Source: Mrakia gelida (lineage: Eukaryota > Basidiomycota > Tremellomycetes > Cystofilobasidiales > Mrakiaceae). Taken from it: 64,000 nt of DNA. Shown piece after piece: positions 34,196 to 46,039 of this stretch. Where the stretch lies: contig BRON01000016.1 of the NCBI GenBank assembly GCA_024345305.1, positions 558,001 through 622,000 of the forward strand. Direction: 5' to 3'. Each line of letters starts with the position of its first letter. Within the stretch, counting starts at the first letter, position 1. Made by a program: the position numbers and the translations under genes. The notes below the pieces were generated by a model. It was not told where the DNA came from. It made no database searches and saw only the letters and a program-made list of their open reading frames with translations.

Positions 34196-34330
34196 GGGCG
34201 TTCAGATCAACGAGAGCAACCAGAGGCGAAAACGGAGCTCTCCCTCGAAAACGAGATTCGTGAGCTTCCCTCCTTCGCTGGCTCACTTCAAACGGCCAGC
34301 TTCTCGACTTCTGCAATATCTAAAGCTCGA
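34196..34330. promoter_or_regulatory. Bidirectional promoter, BBOX-like 2 (-) and K+ channel (+)
   Basis: Only 135 bases lie between the start codons, so promoter elements and leaders must overlap. No specific site called. Confidence 0.45.
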
Positions 34331-37046
34331 ATGGCTGAGCCATCCTCTTCACGATCGCCCTCTTACCCTCGCCTTCCTTCCTCCTCGTCTCAACATTCGC
34401 TGTCAGCGTATCCCGGTGCTGAAGAGTACGAGCTGAACAGCCCTCCTCCTCCTCACTCTGCTCCCCTCCCTCCCTCCTCACGTCGACCATCTCAAATTCA
34501 CACCAACTCGCACAACGCTCGAGCAAGAGGTTTTTCCATCCACTCCCTCTCCTCTCATCCCAATTCACTCCTCTTCAACGACTTCTCATCCTCAAGTCCG
34601 GTCCATCGAAGATCACACCTGCCCAAGGTCAACTTCACCGAGGAGGAGAACGAAGATGAGGATGCGAGGATGAGGAGGAGATCAAACGGAATCCTCAGCA
34701 GTTTGGGAGCAGAGGAGGATAGCACATGGGAGATCGCGAGGAGTATGAAGTCAAGTTGGAGGAGGAAGGTCTTCTTGTTGATGGAGGTAAGTCAACTCCG
34801 TTCGAGCTCGTCCCATCCCTCCCCTTGTTCGACCTCATCGTCTTTCCATCCTGTTCTTCCCTCGACCGTTTCTTGAGGCTGACCTCAGACGGTTCTTGAC
34901 CTCTCACAGGAACCCAAAAGCTCAGAAGAAGCCTTCATGATCCACTGGGGTGTTACGTTCTTGATCCTCTTCTCGTGAGCTCACACTCGCTTCCTTCCCT
35001 CCCCGCGTCCGCGTCCGCTTCGGGAATCGAGCTCATCAGCTTTCCTTTCGTCGCTTTTTTTAGGGCTCTGTTGACGGTGATATCAACACTACCAGGCTAC
35101 CATTCAGTTCCTGTGCTGGCTCGTGTGCTGTTCGGTCTGGATACGACGATCGTCGTCCTCTTTACGTTGGAGGTGCGTTGTTTTGGCCTTCGCCTCGTCG
35201 CACGCTCGTCGTAGGAGCTGACTCTTCCGCTGCTCTCTATTCTTACAGTACTTCACTCGAGTGAGTCAGATGCCTTCTCTTCGGGTTGAACTCTCTTCTG
35301 ACCCGACCTCTCGCTTTCCGTCCTTAGTTAATCGGACACTCAGACTCTCGCTCGCAACTCTTCAACCACGCGACGTCCTTCCTCGCCGTTATCGACTTCC
35401 TCTCCGTCTTCCCTTACTATCTCGAAATCATGCTTCACGACGATACCGTGAGTAACATCATCTCTCCTTGCTCACTCTCTCCTCTTCGTTCGCGCCTCGA
35501 CGGCGCGTCGCTGACTTCTGACCTCCTTCCTTTCTTTCGCGTCCGCTCAGAGCGTCATGTTTCGCTTCTCCATCCTCCGTACCTTCCGACTTCTTCGAGT
35601 CTTCCGAGCCTTCCGATACTCCAACACCGTCATCCTCACCATCGAAGTCATGCGGATATCGATCAAGCTTTCTCAGGACGCTTTGCTCGCGTAAGTCTCG
35701 TTTCGCGTCCTCTTGTGCTCGCCTTCTCGTTCGACTGCTGATCCTGTCGTCGTCTTCTCCGTTGCTACTCCAGTCTCGCCTTCTTCATCGTCATGGTCAT
35801 GATCGTTTTCTCAACGTGAGTGTCTTTCTTCTCTTCCCCGAAGACGAACGTGCAAGCCCGACTCACTCTGCGTTCTGTCTCTTCCTCCATCTCGACACCA
35901 GTCTAATCTACTTCGCCGAACGAGGGTCCTGGGATGAGGTCTTGCAAACCTTCGTCAACGCTGATGGTGACCCAACCAGTTTCGGTAAGCTTCCTTCTTT
36001 CCGTCCGCTCGATCTTTCTCTCCCTCCCAAACCAACGCGTCGCTTCCTCCCTTCGTCCTCCTCAGGCTCCATCCCAGCAGCAGCATGGTTCGTTCTCGTC
36101 ACCATCACCACCGTCGGCTACGGAGAGATCACCCCTCGTTCGACGCTCGGTCGTCTCGTCACCATTCCCCTCCTCGTCTTCGGGTTGCTCCTCATCGCCC
36201 TCCCGTCCTTCGTTCTGGGAAGGAACTTCTCGAGCGTTTGGGAGGCTGTGAGGCATTCCGAGTTTGATCAGGTTCGTCGTCGCGCTTTTTACCTCTTCTC
36301 GCTGTCGCTCTCTCTCTCGTTCTAACGTTCGCTCTTCCACCTTCGTTACTCCTCGTCTCGCCCCGCCAGACGAACCTCTTCCACCTCCCCGGCGGAGACC
36401 CCTCCTCAGCTCTCTCCGAACCTCCTTCAACTCCCAACTCACCTCGTCTCTCTCAAGAAGGCCTCCTTCCCACTTCCAACACCAACAACAACGCTACCGC
36501 CTCCTCCTCGCGTCGAACCTCCGGCGACGACGTCTCGCCCTCTTCGCTCGAAGCAGGAGGGATCGGACTCAAAACCCTCCCTATGGGCTCGCCAATCGCG
36601 TCAACGAGCCATCATCGGAGAGGAGCGGACAGGAGAGATCCAAGTGGACCTAGTGGGGAACGAGAAGCTCGCGACCTCTCTAACCTAAAAGTTCGTCTTT
36701 CCCTCTTCCTCCCTCTCTCTCCCTCTCTCCCTCCCCCCTGCCCCCTCCCTCCCACATCACTCACCCCTTCCCCCCATCCCCCTCTCCGTTCTTCCTTCAT
36801 CTTTCGCGTCGTTTCCCACAGCTCGCCCGGAACCAAGAAGCTCTCTCCTCCCAAATCGATTCTCTGAGGGAAGTGGTCGAGTCGCAAGGACGGTTGGTAG
36901 CGCAGCTTTTGAGTGCTTTGGAGGGGAAGGGAGGGGGTGGAGGTGGAGGGGGGGATTTGGGTGGGGATTTGGGTGGTGCTGGGGGTGGAGGGAAGGGAAG
37001 TGGGAAGAGGGGTGGGAAGGAGAGGGAGAGGGAGAGGGAGATCTAG
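34331..37046 (+). CDS. Voltage-gated potassium channel (six-TM, single-pore Kv type)
   Basis: Plasma-membrane K+ channel subunit, expected to form tetramers. A Ser/Pro-rich cytosolic N-terminus precedes S1 (IHWGVTFLILFSALLTVIST). S2-S3 include VLFGLDTTIVVLFTLEYFTR and SFLAVIDFLSVFPYYLEIML. S4 is RFSILRTFRLLRVFRAFRY, with Arg at nearly every third position. S5 is ALAFFIVMVMIVFSTLIYF. The pore helix and filter are AWFVLVTITTVGYGEITP, and S6 is LLVFGLLLIALPSFVLGRNF. TVGYG defines K+ selectivity. The C-tail has Ser/Asn-rich sequence, a likely coiled coil (SQIDSLREVVESQGRLVAQL) and a Gly-rich end. One exon is only 12 nt (35249-35260, residues YFTR). Single-pore Kv channels differ from the two-pore TOK channel of ascomycete yeasts. 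Confidence 0.9.
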
Positions 37047-38035
37047 GATGAGTGTGTGTGAGGCTGTTCGTGCGTTGAGAGGCTGAGAGGTTGAGAGGTT
37101 GATAGAGAGGTATGGAGAGTGAGAAAGGATTGACCGGGTTGGTTTGGGAGGAAGGAGGGTGAGGTTGGTGCGAAAAAGAAGCAGAGAAGGAAGAACGACA
37201 AGGGGAGGTTGGGACGCGTCGTCCTTCAGCCGTGGACTCGAAAAAAGGAGCAACAGGCCATTTTACGGTTCCATCATGCGCTAAATAACGTGCAGAGCTC
37301 TAGTAGAAATCGACGTGTTGAGATATTGAAGCTCTGGAAGAGGCGAGAGCTCAAAGAAATCCACGACGCGCGACGTTTGATCTCCTCGCCCTCGCCCTCT
37401 CTATCTCCCTCCCGCTTCCTCGCCCCGTTCCGCCGGTCCAAGCTCAAGCCCAGGCCCTCCTCGTCGCTCCCAGAGGGATCGACTCAAAACCCTGAATGAA
37501 AACAGCGGCGGCACCAAAACGAAGGGAGGACGTGCTCCCTCTCACGCGTCGTCTCTCGTTGTTGATCTTCACTCTGGAGAATCCTCGCACACGAAGGAGA
37601 GCAGGAAGGAAGTCGAAAGAAGAGCGATGACGCCCCGAACGAAGGGGAAGCAAAGCAAAAAAAAGAAGGAGAAACAAGGAGAAGAAGGAGAAACGAGCCA
37701 ACCAAACTCGCCTTCCTCGCATCGAACTGCCGGCGGACAGGTCGACCCTCGACTCCCATCTCGTCCCATCTCCTTTCTCCCTTCCCTCCCTCTCCCACTC
37801 AAACCAAACCCTTTACTCAAGCAGATCTATACCACCCCTCGTAAGTCCTCGATCCCACCCCTTCCGCCTCGTAGACTCTAGAACGTTGGCTGGCCTTTCT
37901 ACGCCTCCATCTCCCCCGCTCTCTCTCCCCACCTCCCTTCTTCCCACACCTTCTGACTCTCGAACTGACGGCTCCCTTTCTGCCCCTCCCTCCCTCCTCT
38001 GTTCCCCCAACCCCCATCCCATCCAGATTCAAGTC
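37047..38035. other. Intergenic region and spliced 5' leader of GPH1
   Basis: About 990 bases. The GPH1 ATG at 38036 follows an acceptor by eight bases: a CTGAC at 37965 and a C/T tract lead to CCAG at about 38026. A leader intron therefore probably ends just before the start codon. A long open frame at 37627-37881 is low-complexity Lys/Pro and not convincing. Confidence 0.5.
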
Positions 38036-41000
38036 ATGTCTGTCAGCGCTCCTGGACTTCAGAGAAGGAGGTCTTCCCTCGTGAGTGTTGACTCAACGGA
38101 CGAGAAGGGAAGGGGGAGATGGGAGGGAGGAGGCCCAGACTCCTCCTCCTCCTTCCTTCGACGAGAGATAGAGAGCGCATCGACATCACCCCTTGGGCTG
38201 ACTCGCTTGTTGGTTCGTTAGGTTGGAACTGTTATCGATGTTGAAGCTATCGGGAAACCTTCCCCTAAGCCTAGGATGCACAAGAGGTCCTTGACGGGTG
38301 AGTTCAAGGGAGGAGCGAAGCTGACGAGGGAGGAGGCGCCATCTTGTTCGCTTCTCTCGTTTCGTTGCTGACATCCGTCTTTATGTTTTCGTTTGGCGAC
38401 TTGTGAAGGGAACTACGAGGTACGTATCTTCTCTCGAGAGCGAAACGAGCGAGAGAAAGAGGAAGGCAGCGAATCAGCGAATCCATCTCCATCTCGTTCG
38501 GCCCATTCAACCTAACTCCCCCTCCCTTCCTTCTTCCCTCCCTCTTCTCAGCCCTTCGGCGTCAAAGGCGAGAAGCACTGGCCTCTCGGAGACGAGAAAG
38601 TCTGGACCGAAGCTCTCAAAGCCGATGCAGATCTCTCGGTTCCCTCCATCCAGAAATCCATCGTTCACAACCTCACCACCACCCTCGCCAGACAAGCGTA
38701 CAACCTCGTCGGAGACGATCTCGTTGCGTACCAGGCTACTGCGCTGAGTGCTAGGGATACTCTCGTGAGTTGACCGAGCTGAGGAGGAGGAGGGGATGGG
38801 AGGGAGGGGAGGGAGAGGGAGGGAGGACGCGAGTAGTTGAGAGAGAGCTGACTCTCCATCTCGGTTTGTTTGTTTTCGTTCTCTCGTTTGTTCTTCGTTT
38901 TGGGTGTGCGTGTTGACAGATCAGGAACTGGAACCTTACTACTTCCTACCATTCCTCCAAGTCTCCCAAGAGGATCTACTACTTGTTCGTCCTATCCTCG
39001 TCTCCTCTCCCTTTCATCTCCCATCTCCAGCTCCCCTCCTCCCCTTCATCCGCTCGAGCTGACCTTCCCTTCTTCTCCCTCTCCTCTCCCTCTCCTCGCT
39101 TCTCCCTCCTCCGGTATACCACACCCTCGTCTTCTTCAGGTCCCTCGAATTCCTCCTCGGTCGAGCCCTCGACAACGCTCTTCTCAACCTCGACATCAAG
39201 ACCCAGTTCTCCGACGCCGTTCACGGGCTTGGATTCCGACTGGAGGACTTGCTTGAGAACGAGCGAGATGCGGGTCTTGGAAACGGAGGATTGGGAAGGT
39301 TGGCTGCTTGTTGTGAGTCGTCGAAACCCAACACGCGCTTGGTCTTCTTTCGGAGGAGGGAGGGAGGAGATGGGTTCGAATCGAGTCTAGCGAGAGAGCT
39401 GATCTCTGGGTTCTGGGTTTGGGGTTCGTTTTAACAGACGTCGACGCTTTCGCTACTCTCGAGCTTCCCGGATGGGGTTACGGACTTCGATACCAGTTTG
39501 GAATCTTCAAGCAGTACCTTGATCAGAATGGAGCTCAGCTTGAGGCTCCTGATCCTTGGCTTGATAACCAGGTTCGTTCCTCCCTCCCTTCCCCTTCCCT
39601 TGTTGAGCTCGTTCGCTCTTCTCGAGGCTTTTGACATTCGAAAACGCTTCACTTCGACTGCGAGCTGACTCCTCGTCCCTTCGTCGATCAAACAGAACGC
39701 CTGGGAGATCCCTCGACTCGACGTGACCGTTCGAGTGAGATTCTACGGAGAGGCTGAACGAGTCGGTGGTGCTAAGGGGAAGGCTGTTTGGAAGGTACGT
39801 CTTCCTCTTTCCCTGAATCGTCTCCGTGTACCAATCGCTGACTCGTTCGCTGTTCGATTCGCTCGATCTAGGGAGGACAAGAAGTTCTCGCCGTCGCGTG
39901 AGTCGCTTTCGATCTTTCTTCGTCCTCTCGAGCTCCAGCTGATTTCGTTCGTTCTTTCGTCTGATAGCTACGACGTCCCTATCCCTGGACACGGAACTCG
40001 AAACACCTCCAATATCAGGTTCTGGGTGAGTCGAACTTCGCACTCCATCGAAGCTCGAAACGCGACGCAGCTGACCTCGCTCTCCCTCCGTCCCTCGTTT
40101 CACCACCGACAGAGCGCCAAACCCATCTCGGGATTCGATCTCCGATCGTTCGACGCTGGAGACTACCAAGCTTCCGTTGAGGCTTCCCAATCCGCCGAGA
40201 CCATCACCAGGGTTCTTTACCCTAACGACAACAACGTGAGTTTCGAGCTCGTCGTCCCTCCTCTCGCTCGAGCTCGAGCTCAGGCTGACTTTGCTTCTTT
40301 TGGGCTTTGTTTCGATGATAGGACGCCGGAAAGGAGCTTCGACTCAAGCAGCAGGTACGTGGTTTTACGAGAAGGAGAGGGGAGAGGAGGAAGGGAGAAA
40401 GGAAGGAAAGCTGACCTCGCTCCGTCTCTCCCATCTCCCACACCTCCCTCGCCCCACCGACTTCCCTCCTCCTCTCCCCCCTCCCCCCTCCTCTCCCCCC
40501 TTCCCCAACCCACCCCCTTCCTCCTCCCTCCCCCACTCGTCCACCCCTCAGTACTTCTGGACCGCCGCTTCCCTCTCCGACATCCTTCGACGATTCAGGA
40601 AGCTCGACAAGCCCTGGACCGAGCTGTCGGACTTCATCGCCATCCAGTTGAACGATACTCATCCTACGCTCGCCATCCCTGAGCTCGTTCGAATCCTCGT
40701 TGACGAGGAGGACGTCGACTTCGATACCGCTTGGGGGATTACTCAGAAGGTGTAAGTCGTTCTCTTCCGTTCCTTCGTTTGGACTGGACTCGAGCTCGAG
40801 AGGAGATCGTTGACTTCGAGCTTCGAGCTGACTTCGACGACTTCGACCTCGTTTCGTTTTGTGGATGATCAGGTTCTCCTACACCAACCACACCGTTCTT
40901 CCCGAGGCTTTGGAGAAGTGGGGAGTTCCTCTCATGAGCAACCTGCTTCCTCGAATCATGCAGGTGCGTCCCCTCGTCTCTCGCTCGTCCCGTCCAACTT

Positions 41001-43411
41001 CGTTTCGAGCGACGCGTCGGCTGACTGCCCTCTTCTCTCGTGCGTTCACAGATCATCTTCGACTTGAACCACGACTTCATGGTTGTGGTCGATAAGATCT
41101 ACCCTGGCGATCTCGGAAAGGTCCGTTCCCCTCTCGACGCGTCGAGAACAAAAACGAGCCTGAGCTGACCCCTTCGCCTCTCTCGTTCGTCTCGTCACAG
41201 ATGGAGCGAATGTCCCTCATCCAAGAAGGCTACCCTCAGTCCGTTCGGATGGCCAACCTCGCCGTCGTTGGATCCCACAAGGTCAACGGAGTCGCAGCTC
41301 TTCACTCCGAGCTCGTTCAATCTCAACTCTTCCCCGACTTCGTAGAGCTCTTCGGACGAGACAAGTTCACCAACGTCACCAACGGAATCGCTCCGAGACG
41401 ATGGCTCAACCAGTGCAACCCTGAGCTCTCGCAGCTCATCACCAAGACCCTTGGATCGGACGATTGGTTGAAGCATCTTGATTTGCTCAAGTGAGTCGGG
41501 TTTTCCTTCGTTGACGTCGAACGAGGTTGAATTCGTCGACGGCGAACGAGGTTGAGGTCGAGGTCGGGTCCGAGAGCTGATTCGCGTTTTCGCTTTCGTT
41601 TCGTTCGTTCGCAGGGGTCTTCTCCCCCACGCCACCGAGCCCAAGTTCAGGAAGGAGTGGGAGGAGATCAAGACTCGAAACAAGGGGAGACTCGCTCATC
41701 TCGTTCAGACCGAGTTGGGAGTTACGATCCCCACCTCCGCTTGCTTCGACGTTCAGATCAAGAGGTTCGTCGCGTCGCGTCTTTTTTCCCCCTTCCCCTC
41801 ATCTCCCTTCACCCTATCTCGACTCTCAAGCTGACGCCCCCCCTCCCCCCAATCCCCCCACCCCCCGGCCCCGTTTTCTTCAGGTTGCACGAGTACAAGC
41901 GACAACAGATGAACATCTACTCGGTCATCCACCGATACCTCACCCTCAAGGCTATGACCCCCGCTGAGAGGAAGAAGTGCAACCCTCACGTTGCTGTCTT
42001 CGCTGGAAAGTCCGCTCCTGGGTACTTCATCGCCAAGGTGAGCTCTCGCATCCTTCTCTGGATGTGCTCGTTCGAGAGAGAGAGAGAGAGAGATTGAAAC
42101 TGACGCGTCTCGTTTCCTTCGATTCTGTGTTACAGCTCATCATCCGACTCATCTCCTCGGTCCAGAAGCTCGTCAACGCTGATAAGGAGGTTGGAGATTA
42201 CCTCAAGGTGAGTTGGAACCGACCTCTCGCGACCGCAAGCGCTCGACTCAAATCGACGCGTCGAACTCGACGAAGCTGACCTCGAACGAACCTCTTTCTC
42301 TTCTTTTCACTCGTCCACAGGTCGTCTTCATCCCTGACTACTCGGTCTCCCTCGCTGAGGTCATCATCCCCGCTGCCGACGTTAGTGTTCAGATCTCGAC
42401 TGCTGGAACTGAGGCGTCGGGAACTTCCAACATGAAGCTTTCGTTGAATGGAGCGTTGATGTTGGGGACTGTTGATGGAGCGTGAGTCGTCCCTGGATCT
42501 CCTGTTTTCTAATTTGTCCGAGCGGAATGCTGACCCGCCTTCTTCTTCGGTACACTTGTCAACAGCAACATCGAGATCGCTGAGAGTTCGTCCTCGTCCT
42601 CTCTCCGTTCCGTTCTGCCTTCCCTCTTCGCCTCTTCTCGCTCGATCGCTGACCCAACCTTCCCTCCCCTTCCTTCTTCGCGTTCCAACAGAGGTCGGAG
42701 AGGAGAACGTCTTCTTCTTCGGATTCCTCACTCCCGACGTCGAGGCCCAACGACGAGAGAACCGTTTCCACCCCGTCGCCATCGAGAAGAAGTCCCCTGC
42801 GCTCGCAGCCGTCTTCAAGGCTATCGAGGGAGGTCTCTTCGGAGAGTACTCGGTCTTTGCTCCTCTCATCGAGAGTGTTACGCAGCATGGTGATGTGAGT
42901 CTTCTCGCTTTTTCTGTGTTCGTTCGAAGCAGAGGGCGAGAGTGCTGACCCGACGCGCTTTGCTCCTTTCCCTTTCTTTCCCTTCGTTCGACCGATAAAC
43001 AGAACTACCTCGTGTAAGCTTGCACTTATTCTTCCCTTCCCCTCCTTTCAGGCGTTCTCGTGCTGACCTCCCTTCTCCACCCTCGTTCGTTCGTTCCTCC
43101 CTTCAGCGCCGACGACTTCGAATCCTACCTCGACGCCCAAGCCCTCCTCGACGAAACCTTCAAGGACAGAGAATCTTGGATCACCAAGTCCATCACCACC
43201 GTCGCCAACATGGGATTCTTCTCTTCCGATCGAGCCGTTGCTAGTACGTCCGGCTTCCCACTGTTCCCCTTTCGCGCCCTGCTTCTCGCGCCCCTCCCCT
43301 AGCGTCGAGGAGATGGTCCTAACCCCCCCCCCCCCTTCGTTTCGCTCAGCCTACTGCGAAGAGATCTGGAACGTCGAGCCTCTTCGAGTCCCTGATTCTT
43401 ATAAGGGTTGA
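38036..43411 (+). CDS. GPH1: Glycogen phosphorylase
   Basis: Cytosolic alpha-glucan phosphorylase, releasing glucose-1-phosphate from glycogen. About 25 exons join into the whole family sequence: [30 protein letters not shown] (possible regulatory Ser/Thr site), [117 protein letters not shown] and the PLP site [19 protein letters not shown] with its Lys. It ends PDSYKG, TGA. Two exons are only 11 nt: 38409-38419 (completing GNYE) and 43003-43013 (NYLV). Introns often carry ACGCGTC near CTGAC (for example 41012, 41137, 42101, 42256). Confidence 0.96.
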
Positions 43412-43825
43412 ACTCGGACTTCCCTAGCTTCCTCTACCTTTCTTCTCTCTGTGTTCGTTCTCGGTTCTCGATCTTGATTGATTTCTCTCGCTCTTTAGTC
43501 TCTCTCTCTCTTTCTCCTCCAACATACATGCTTTTCTCCCTTTCTTGACGTCTTTTGATGGTGCATCCTATTCTGATTTGAGAGACGAAAGGAGGGGAAG
43601 AAGGGGGGGTGGGGAGGTGGGAGGTGGGACGGGACGGGAGTTGCTTTCCCCTCTGCGAGCTTGCTGCTTCCGCAGCGTTGAGACGGAGCGAGGACCTTTT
43701 AGTGAGTTCGAAAGGGAAAGCGAGAGGGAGAGAGAGAAAGCCATGCTATCGCGTGTTGTCGTGAATACAGGAAAGAAAAGCCTCGTCGTCGAACCCGTTT
43801 CGAGTTCACACACGACCGTCGCAGC
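43412..43825. other. Convergent intergenic region
   Basis: About 410 bases with C/T-rich then G-rich low-complexity sequence; likely 3' UTRs of GPH1 and MYND-5. No gene seen. Confidence 0.5.
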
Positions 43826-45149
43826 TCACTCGTCCCAGAGGATCTTCTGGCAGATGGGCTTGTGCGTTCCGAACTTCCAGTCGTGGCTCTGATGGTCTAA
43901 AGAGTTAGAAAGAGGAAGAAGAAGCCGTCAGCTCGGGTTGTTGAAGAGGAACGAACCGTCGTCGCGTTGAAGCTGACCCGAGCAGCAGTAGAGAGCGACT
44001 CGACACTGTAGTTCAAAACGAGCATCGTCAGCTTCGGACCGAAGACAAGAAGGAGGAGAACCGATCCTAGACTCACCTTCGAACAAGCCTTCAACTTCTT
44101 CGGATCTCTCTCAGTACATCCCTTGATCTCAGCTGCCCCTCCACAACTCAACCAATCGAACCCAGCTGGAGGCTCCTCCCCATTAAGCAACCCAGGTCTC
44201 TTCTTCGCGATGTTCATGCTCGAGAGAGTCATGGTGTAGGCGAAGTAGTTCGCAGGGACGTTCTGGGACCAAGGGAAATCCCAGGCTTGCTTGGGGAGGA
44301 TCGTGATGAGAGCGAGGTTGAGCTTCGCGAGTCGAGTTGCTTCGTCCGCTTTCAGAGGAGGAGGAGGAGTCTTCTGGGATGAGGTGGAGAGGTCCGAGGT
44401 GTAGTAGGCAACGATGCAGGTGTGGATGAGTGTGGATGACTCCGAGGTGAGGAAGGAGATGCTTGTAGCATGCGTCGAGCTCGAGGTTCTGCACGCGAGG
44501 AGAGGAGGAAGACGCGTCGAAGATCAGCTCGACCCGTCTCGTCTTCGAGCCGAGACGTTGAAAAAGGAGCAGACTCACCAAGATGGCTGCGTCAAGAACT
44601 TTCTTGTAGTATACGTCTCGCAACTGGATCGCCTTATCGGGGTGTCGAAGAAGGTAGAACTGGAGTAGAGGAGTGTTGCACGCTCCTCGAAGGATCAAGT
44701 CGTAGGGACTGGCGTAGATGAAAGGAGCAGGCTCGTCGATGGCTGCTGAGATGATGAGAGGAAGGTATTTGGTACAGAAGCAGTACTGTCGTCGATGCAG
44801 AGGGATGACAGAGGGGGGAGAGGTCAGAAGCGAAGCGAAGAAGGAGGTGGGAGATGACGACTCGTTCGAATCGAGCTTGCCGTGAAGGTGTTGCCAGCGT
44901 TCTTCTCGTTCGACCACTCGAGCTCGTAGGGAACCTTTCAATTGAGAGACGAGGGACGAGAGTCAGCCTCGAAAGAGCCACGAGAAGAGGAGACGAGAGA
45001 AGGAAGAGACGAGTGAGCTTACGAGTTTGCAGAGCTTCTCTCTTCAGATCCATCTCCTTCCAGACCGACTTCCAACCTCCCTCCTTGTCCAGCCCAAGCT
45101 GTTTCGCTAAGCCAGACATGCGATCGATCTGAGGTCTGACGAAGGGCAT
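43826..45149 (-). CDS. MYND-type zinc-finger protein, copy 5 (divergent member)
   Basis: The start at 45149 gives MPFVRPQIDRMSGLAKQLGL, then a helical domain (YCFCTKYLPLIISAAIDEP, YDLILRGACNTPLLQFYLL, QLRDVYYKKVLDAAIL). A long middle exon reaches the C-terminal finger: SCGGAAEIKGC, KKLKACSKC, RVALYCCSDHQSHDW, THKPICQKILWDE, TGA at 43826. The intron in the finger is in phase 1 before the Asp of SDHQ, the same place as in the four other copies, so it shares ancestry despite low overall similarity. The reading frame continues open upstream of 45149, but there it is antisense to exon 1 of copy 4 and lacks an ATG. Function unknown. Confidence 0.75.
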
Positions 45150-45246
45150 CTGGTTCGGGTTCGAGCAGGAGACGGGAGAGTCCGAGATGTAGACGCTCGC
45201 ATTCGGTCCGAGTTTCTTGTTGGCCTCCCTGAACTTCTCCCTTGGA
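45150..45246. promoter_or_regulatory. 97-bp bidirectional promoter, MYND-5 (-) and MYND-4 (+)
   Basis: The two ATGs are separated by only 97 bases. The retrotransposon inserted about 200 bases to the right, inside the MYND-4 transcription unit, so it leaves this promoter intact. Confidence 0.5.
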
Positions 45247-45444
45247 ATGTTACCTCCTTCGCCCGTGGACTTCGCAGAACTTCTAGGACTCTCGCAAGGG
45301 ATAGACGCTGTTCCAGCAGGTTTAGTCTCACCCAGGCAGCTGGAGGAATCGAGACGTTTCGTAAGTTCCTTTCAGCGAAAGCTTCGACTCGAACTCTCTT
45401 CCCTTGGCCTGAGCTGACCTTCCTACTGCTCTGCTCGATGTCTT

Positions 45445-45449
45445 CCGCT
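45445..45449. repeat. Target-site duplication, left (CCGCT)
   Basis: CCGCT immediately left of the 5' LTR. The same five bases follow the 3' LTR at 51146-51150. Five base pairs is the usual duplication for copia integrases. Confidence 0.9.
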
Positions 45450-45831
45450 TGTGAAGATTTGCGTATCTCTTTCTTTCTTTTCTACAGTAGAATAGGTTGC
45501 TGAGCTCGCTCCTCTAGTTTCTAATCTCGCTAGCTCTCTCTCTCTTCGCACACTGCCTTATTCCCTTAACCTTTTTCACTTCCCTCTCCTCCCTTCTTAC
45601 TCTCGTCTACATCTTGACCACCAAGCTAGCGTCTCACGAGTCCTTGTTCGTTCATCTTCTACTCTCCTTCTCTTCATCAGTCGTGTACTTATATTCTCTC
45701 TATACTTCTACAGCTTTCTCTCTCCAGGTTAGCTCGATACATCGTCTACATCTTGACCACCAAGCTAGCGTCTCACGAGTCCTTCTTTCTCTCTCCAGAT
45801 CGAACCAGACGCTAGACCTTACATCTTCATA
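45450..45831 (+). repeat. 5' LTR of the copia element
   Basis: 382 bases starting TGTGAAGATTTGCG and ending CATCTTCATA. Inside are two copies of a segment of about 37 bases (CTACATCTTGACCACCAAGC .. GAGTCCTT), at about 45608 and 45747. The LTR contains promoter and polyadenylation signals by function, but none is pinpointed. The leader to gag (45832-46039) should hold the primer-binding site; no tRNA match is assigned. Confidence 0.93.
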
Positions 45832-46039
45832 GATTAAGAGTCTGATTGCTTGAGAGCAATAACCAGGAACCAACCAACCTTCCCCATCGAAGGATACCAG
45901 CACCAGAACCTCCACGACGTCCTCCGTCCTTCCTTCCCTCCTTCCCTCCCTCGAGCTCGACCACCTCCTCGCTCTTCTTCCCTTCCACTTCGTCCAACTC
46001 CCGCTCGACTACCCAAACCTCTCCATCGTCTCTCCCATC

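Noticed and set aside
36700..37253. Minus-strand frame opposite the end of the K+ channel
   Set aside because: Complement of the Gly-rich tail and a C/T-rich intron; not protein-like.
39370..39400. GGTTCGAATC resembling a tRNA B box
   Set aside because: It lies in a GPH1 intron with no A box, no cloverleaf and no terminator; no convincing tRNA was found anywhere in the window.
45150..45360. N-terminal extension of MYND-5 upstream of 45149 on the minus strand
   Set aside because: The frame is open but has no ATG, ends at an upstream stop near 45373, and is antisense to MYND-4 exon 1, which has a better start, donor and family fit.
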